From positions 62,001 through 126,000 of the forward strand of contig NOWV01000191.1 of NCBI GenBank assembly GCA_003344405.1: a DNA stretch of 64,000 nt. Direction: 5' to 3'. The stretch's first letter is position 1; every line of letters starts with the position of its first letter. The notes under the pieces are model-generated. The model saw nothing but the letters and a program-made list of their open reading frames with translations. It made no database searches and was not told the DNA's origin. Position numbers and translations under genes: made by a program. This stretch comes from Trichoplax sp. H2. Lineage: Eukaryota > Placozoa > Uniplacotomia > Trichoplacea. Positions 60,801 to 64,000 of this stretch are shown here, in pieces.

Positions 60801-63800
60801 TTATTTTAAAGGATGGTTAGTCGATTCCACCTACTTATCGAATGCTTCTTGAATTCTTTGGTAGATACATGAGATCTAACTCCATAGGAGGAGTTGATAA
60901 AACCGAGTTTTGCCAGCTGCAAACACTTCGATTATTGTAGGATTTCGATTCTTCTAATATTCATTAGCTTTATCATTTATTTACTTACTGTTTGCGCTAA
61001 TGCAAGGTTTTTATACCGCTTATTAACACCAGGCGTCTTGACACCAATCTAATACAAAATTCTACGCTACATTCCGAAGCGTTTGCTTGCCTGCCTGTTC
61101 TCAATACATTGTTAGTTGTTGTGTAATTATTTTAAATTTGGACGTACTAAATAGGAATTTAATACACTCGACTTTTGCTCTATTTTCTGTAACTTTTTCA
61201 TGTTATTTATGTATGCAGATCAATGTCATCCAATCGATTTCAGTATTTGCCCCTTGCAATACAACATCAATGGCGTGTTCCGGCGTTAATAGAACTGTAA
61301 GAAGCAAATGACATGAGCTACACATTTCAGTATCTATTGAACTCTAAATAAAAGTACTATTATTTCAACTAAACTCGCTTGTAATTACCTTTGATTTACT
61401 AGTGACCTGAGTTCTAACAGAATTACCTATTTATTAAGAAATCATATGATTAACGTCACCACCCTGCAAATATTGTAAGTTCAGTTAGCCATTTAACAAG
61501 TGAATATAAAATACTACTATTACAGATGTGTTACAATATCGATTAACCTTTCCTCGTTTAAAATTTGTTACGAAATGAATTATGTCAATTCAGATACCAT
61601 ATAGCAAAAAGTAACAATCTCTTTACATTTGGCAGGTATTTGGACAGTAATCGGATATTAACAATTGAAAATGACACATTTCCAGTCTCACTTGTAACTC
61701 TGTACGTACCTCCTCGACGTAAATTGACTTCGTAAATTTCGTCTAACATTAGATATGACTATGCCAACTATTTCTTTCGTGAATATAATAAAGGACTGTA
61801 CGCAAATCGCCTTTCCGTTTAAACTATCATAAATATAATTTTTTATTTATCTTATACATAGGCACTTACAGAGCAACCAATTCGACTTTCAACACAAGTT
61901 ACCATTTACGAATCGCTCCAATTTGGTCACTTTGTAAGTAGCGATTGCTAGCTTTACGCCTTAGGATATTTTGTACTTAAACTGCTATTATGTATTATTT
62001 TGATACTCTGTTATTGTATAGATACCTACAAAACAACCAAATTAGTTACATTCCCAATGATGCCTTTCAAGGATGTACGGCTTTAAGTGATTTGTAAGTT
62101 GATGCATGATATCATAGGGCTAATCTATACGAGATAATGGTTAATGTCAATAATTTATTATATTCATATAAACATAAGGAATCTGTGTCACTGAAAATTA
62201 GTAGCTACAGTATCAATCGATTTAATTCATCATAATATTTAATGCTGACTAATATATTCGCAGGAGAATGTCTAATAACAAGATTGGTCGTATACTTTAT
62301 CCAATGTTTAGAGATACGAAACAATTGATTCGTTTGTAAGTCTATTCTTTTAACATTCATTCATATTTATCGATTTTAACTTTAGCGTACATAAGTCATA
62401 AAACAAGCTATCACCGAAAGGAGTTTTTTAAGAAGATTAAAATATAAATTACTCGCCAACATTTATTGTTAGTGTCTTAAATTATGTGACATTCATCATG
62501 ATCCATGTAGGCATCTACAGACAAACAGAATTGCATACATCGAAGACGGCTCATTCACCCATATTAACCGATATCCTGGGCATAGCATGGTTGATTTGTG
62601 AGTTGTTATCATGAAATTGAGCCATTATAAATTGTTAAAATATCCAATGGTAACTTTATTTATGCCATCGAAGAAATCGACCCACTTTTTAATTATAATG
62701 CTTATAAAATTCATAGCTTTCTAAATTCCAATGAACTAACTAAATTACCAGATGGTGGAGACTGGCATGACTTTGGTGCTACAAACATGTAAGTTGACTT
62801 AAGTGCTGACACATAAAATTGATGTTATAAAATGCCGTCCAAACACTATTTAAAAACCGATATTTAATAAATTATATGTACTGTATCATCTTTCTTGCAT
62901 TTAGATATTTCCAAAATAACAGAATAAATCACATTCAAAGTGATCTTTTCAAGAATGTAAAAAGCTGCAACACCATGTAAGTATTAGACTAATTGTAAAT
63001 TTAATTCTTTGTAACTGAATTGATAATTCAATCATATCGCAGACAAGAACTCATTTGATATTTCTTCCAACATTGCGTGGTTGTAATATCTTATATATTT
63101 GTCAAATTTTTATAATAGGAATTTTCGAACGAATGAGATTTACACAATTGATGGCTACGCTTTTAACGATGTTACCTGCAGCTACATGTAAGTTGAAGGC
63201 TTGCTAGATCAATCAGCCGTAGCTAGTAATTTCATATAATCTTCTTACTTGCTAAGTTTAAATTTTTATCATTCCTTAGCTACCTCGATTCAAATATCAT
63301 TCGAAATATTAGCAGCTACTCTTTCAATACGGTTTCAACAGTTGACTTGTATGTAATTAATACTTTTCTATTACATTAATAAGCTATTTATACTAAAACA
63401 TATCTATAATTTTAATTCGAAATTCATGTTCTTTTGATTTATCAATAAAATTTTACACCTGTAACGTAGTCATATTGACGATATGAAAATGCAGCAAATT
63501 CCAACTATGGCCTTCGTCAATTTCGGTTGTAGTGGCGAATGGTAAATTGCGATAGTGCTACTATAAGAAAATAAAACATCAAGAAATAAAGCATTTGTGA
63601 ACTGAATTAGTATTAAAGTATTGGAAATTAATTGTTAATTTTTAGTTACCTCGACAATAATGAAATCCATTATATTGCTGAAGACGCTTTTGCCCCTCTT
63701 ACAGCTGGCAGATTGTAAGTTAACTTGAATATGATTACCTTTTTAATTGATATTTTGCTAATCTTGTGTCGATATTGTTCTTAGACATTTGGAATATAAC

Positions 63801-64000
63801 CAATTAACAACGATAACCAATAAAATCTTTAAGGACGGAAGCTCAATTAATTATTTGTGAGTATATCTGATCAAACTTATTTTTAACTAATGTAATTACT
63901 GATTTGAAATCTAAATGGCCTTCTGTATATTTCAGCTACATGCACCGTAATAAATTGTCCGTCTTTTCGCCAAAGTCACTTTCTGGTATTACCGTTGGAA
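54811..64000 (+). CDS. Large extracellular leucine-rich repeat protein, 5' part (30 exons seen)
   Basis: Exons: 54811-55103, 55727-55807, 58680-58751, 58910-58975, 59083-59229, 59336-59407, 59505-59588, 59719-59790, 59867-59938, 60042-60113, 60201-60272, 60365-60442, 60541-60621, 60705-60758, 60865-60936, 61219-61296, 61403-61474, 61636-61701, 61862-61933, 62022-62093, 62264-62335, 62511-62597, 62717-62788, 62905-62976, 63119-63187, 63280-63348, 63470-63541, 63646-63714, 63785-63856, 63936 to beyond 64000. About 822 residues so far. Residues 1-23 are a signal peptide (LLAILICTIVSTVQC). C77, C79, C83 and C90 form an LRR N-terminal cap. About 28-30 repeats follow, with the consensus L-x-L-x-x-N-x-I-x-x-I-x(4)-F-x(4)-x-L-x-x-L, for example LYLQNNQISYIPNDAF. 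Every intron is phase 2 in the codon before the first repeat position. The 3' end is missing, so it may be secreted, membrane-anchored or an LGR-like receptor; ligand and function unknown. Confidence 0.93.
55808..58679 (+). other. Long second intron of the LRR gene
   Basis: 2.9 kb, against about 70-280 bp for later introns. No LRR-like phase-2 exon was found in it, though a divergent one could be missed. An open frame at 57453-57641 starts with a signal-peptide-like MKLFLLGCISVANFAIIS followed by Cys-containing sequence; it has no recognised family and may be chance. Confidence 0.5.

Overview
The window is animal nuclear DNA, AT-rich, with short GT–AG introns and several genes interrupted by many of them. 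The gene set (RFX factor, CSL/RBP-J, CDC50, TMEM101, REXO4, glutaredoxin, a multi-exon leucine-rich repeat protein) is metazoan. Compact introns, low GC and quite conserved proteins would fit an early-branching animal such as a placozoan, but that is inference; no species marker was identified. Three runs of 20 N mark assembly gaps (17814, 18459, 20779).

Most genes here are split, so open reading frames alone hide them. I rebuilt exon chains by hand from splice sites, phase and family similarity. From left to right: (1) the 3' part of an RFX transcription factor gene, + strand, nine exons, 162-3088; (2) REXO4-type 3'-5' exonuclease, - strand, three exons, 6214-4407; (3) TMEM101, - strand, two exons, 10728-9043; (4) CDC50/TMEM30 flippase subunit, + strand, six exons, 13246-15494; (5) a dithiol glutaredoxin, - strand, two exons split by a 4.2 kb intron, 23820-19243; (6) CSL/RBP-J (Suppressor of Hairless), + strand, five exons, 41645-48166; (7) a secreted or membrane leucine-rich repeat protein, + strand, at least 30 exons from 54811 past the end of the window.

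Between them lie gene-poor stretches: 3.1-4.3 kb, 6.2-9.0 kb, 10.7-13.2 kb, 15.5-19.2 kb, 23.8-41.6 kb and 48.2-54.8 kb. These hold diverged tandem duplications, a three-unit 173-bp repeat, a 31-bp minisatellite whose copy number differs between three near-identical segments flanking assembly gaps, and clusters of palindromic GTAC/ACAGT sequence.

The points most worth a second look are: the near one-exon-per-repeat, all-phase-2 architecture of the LRR gene; an exact 12-bp palindrome plus a 22-bp shared element found only upstream of REXO4, TMEM101 and CDC50; a Val-to-Thr change in the Notch-RAM-binding groove of an otherwise conserved CSL; and the repeated segments around the gaps, which are probably allelic assembly errors. 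The genes do not form an obvious pathway; they look like an ordinary animal gene neighbourhood.
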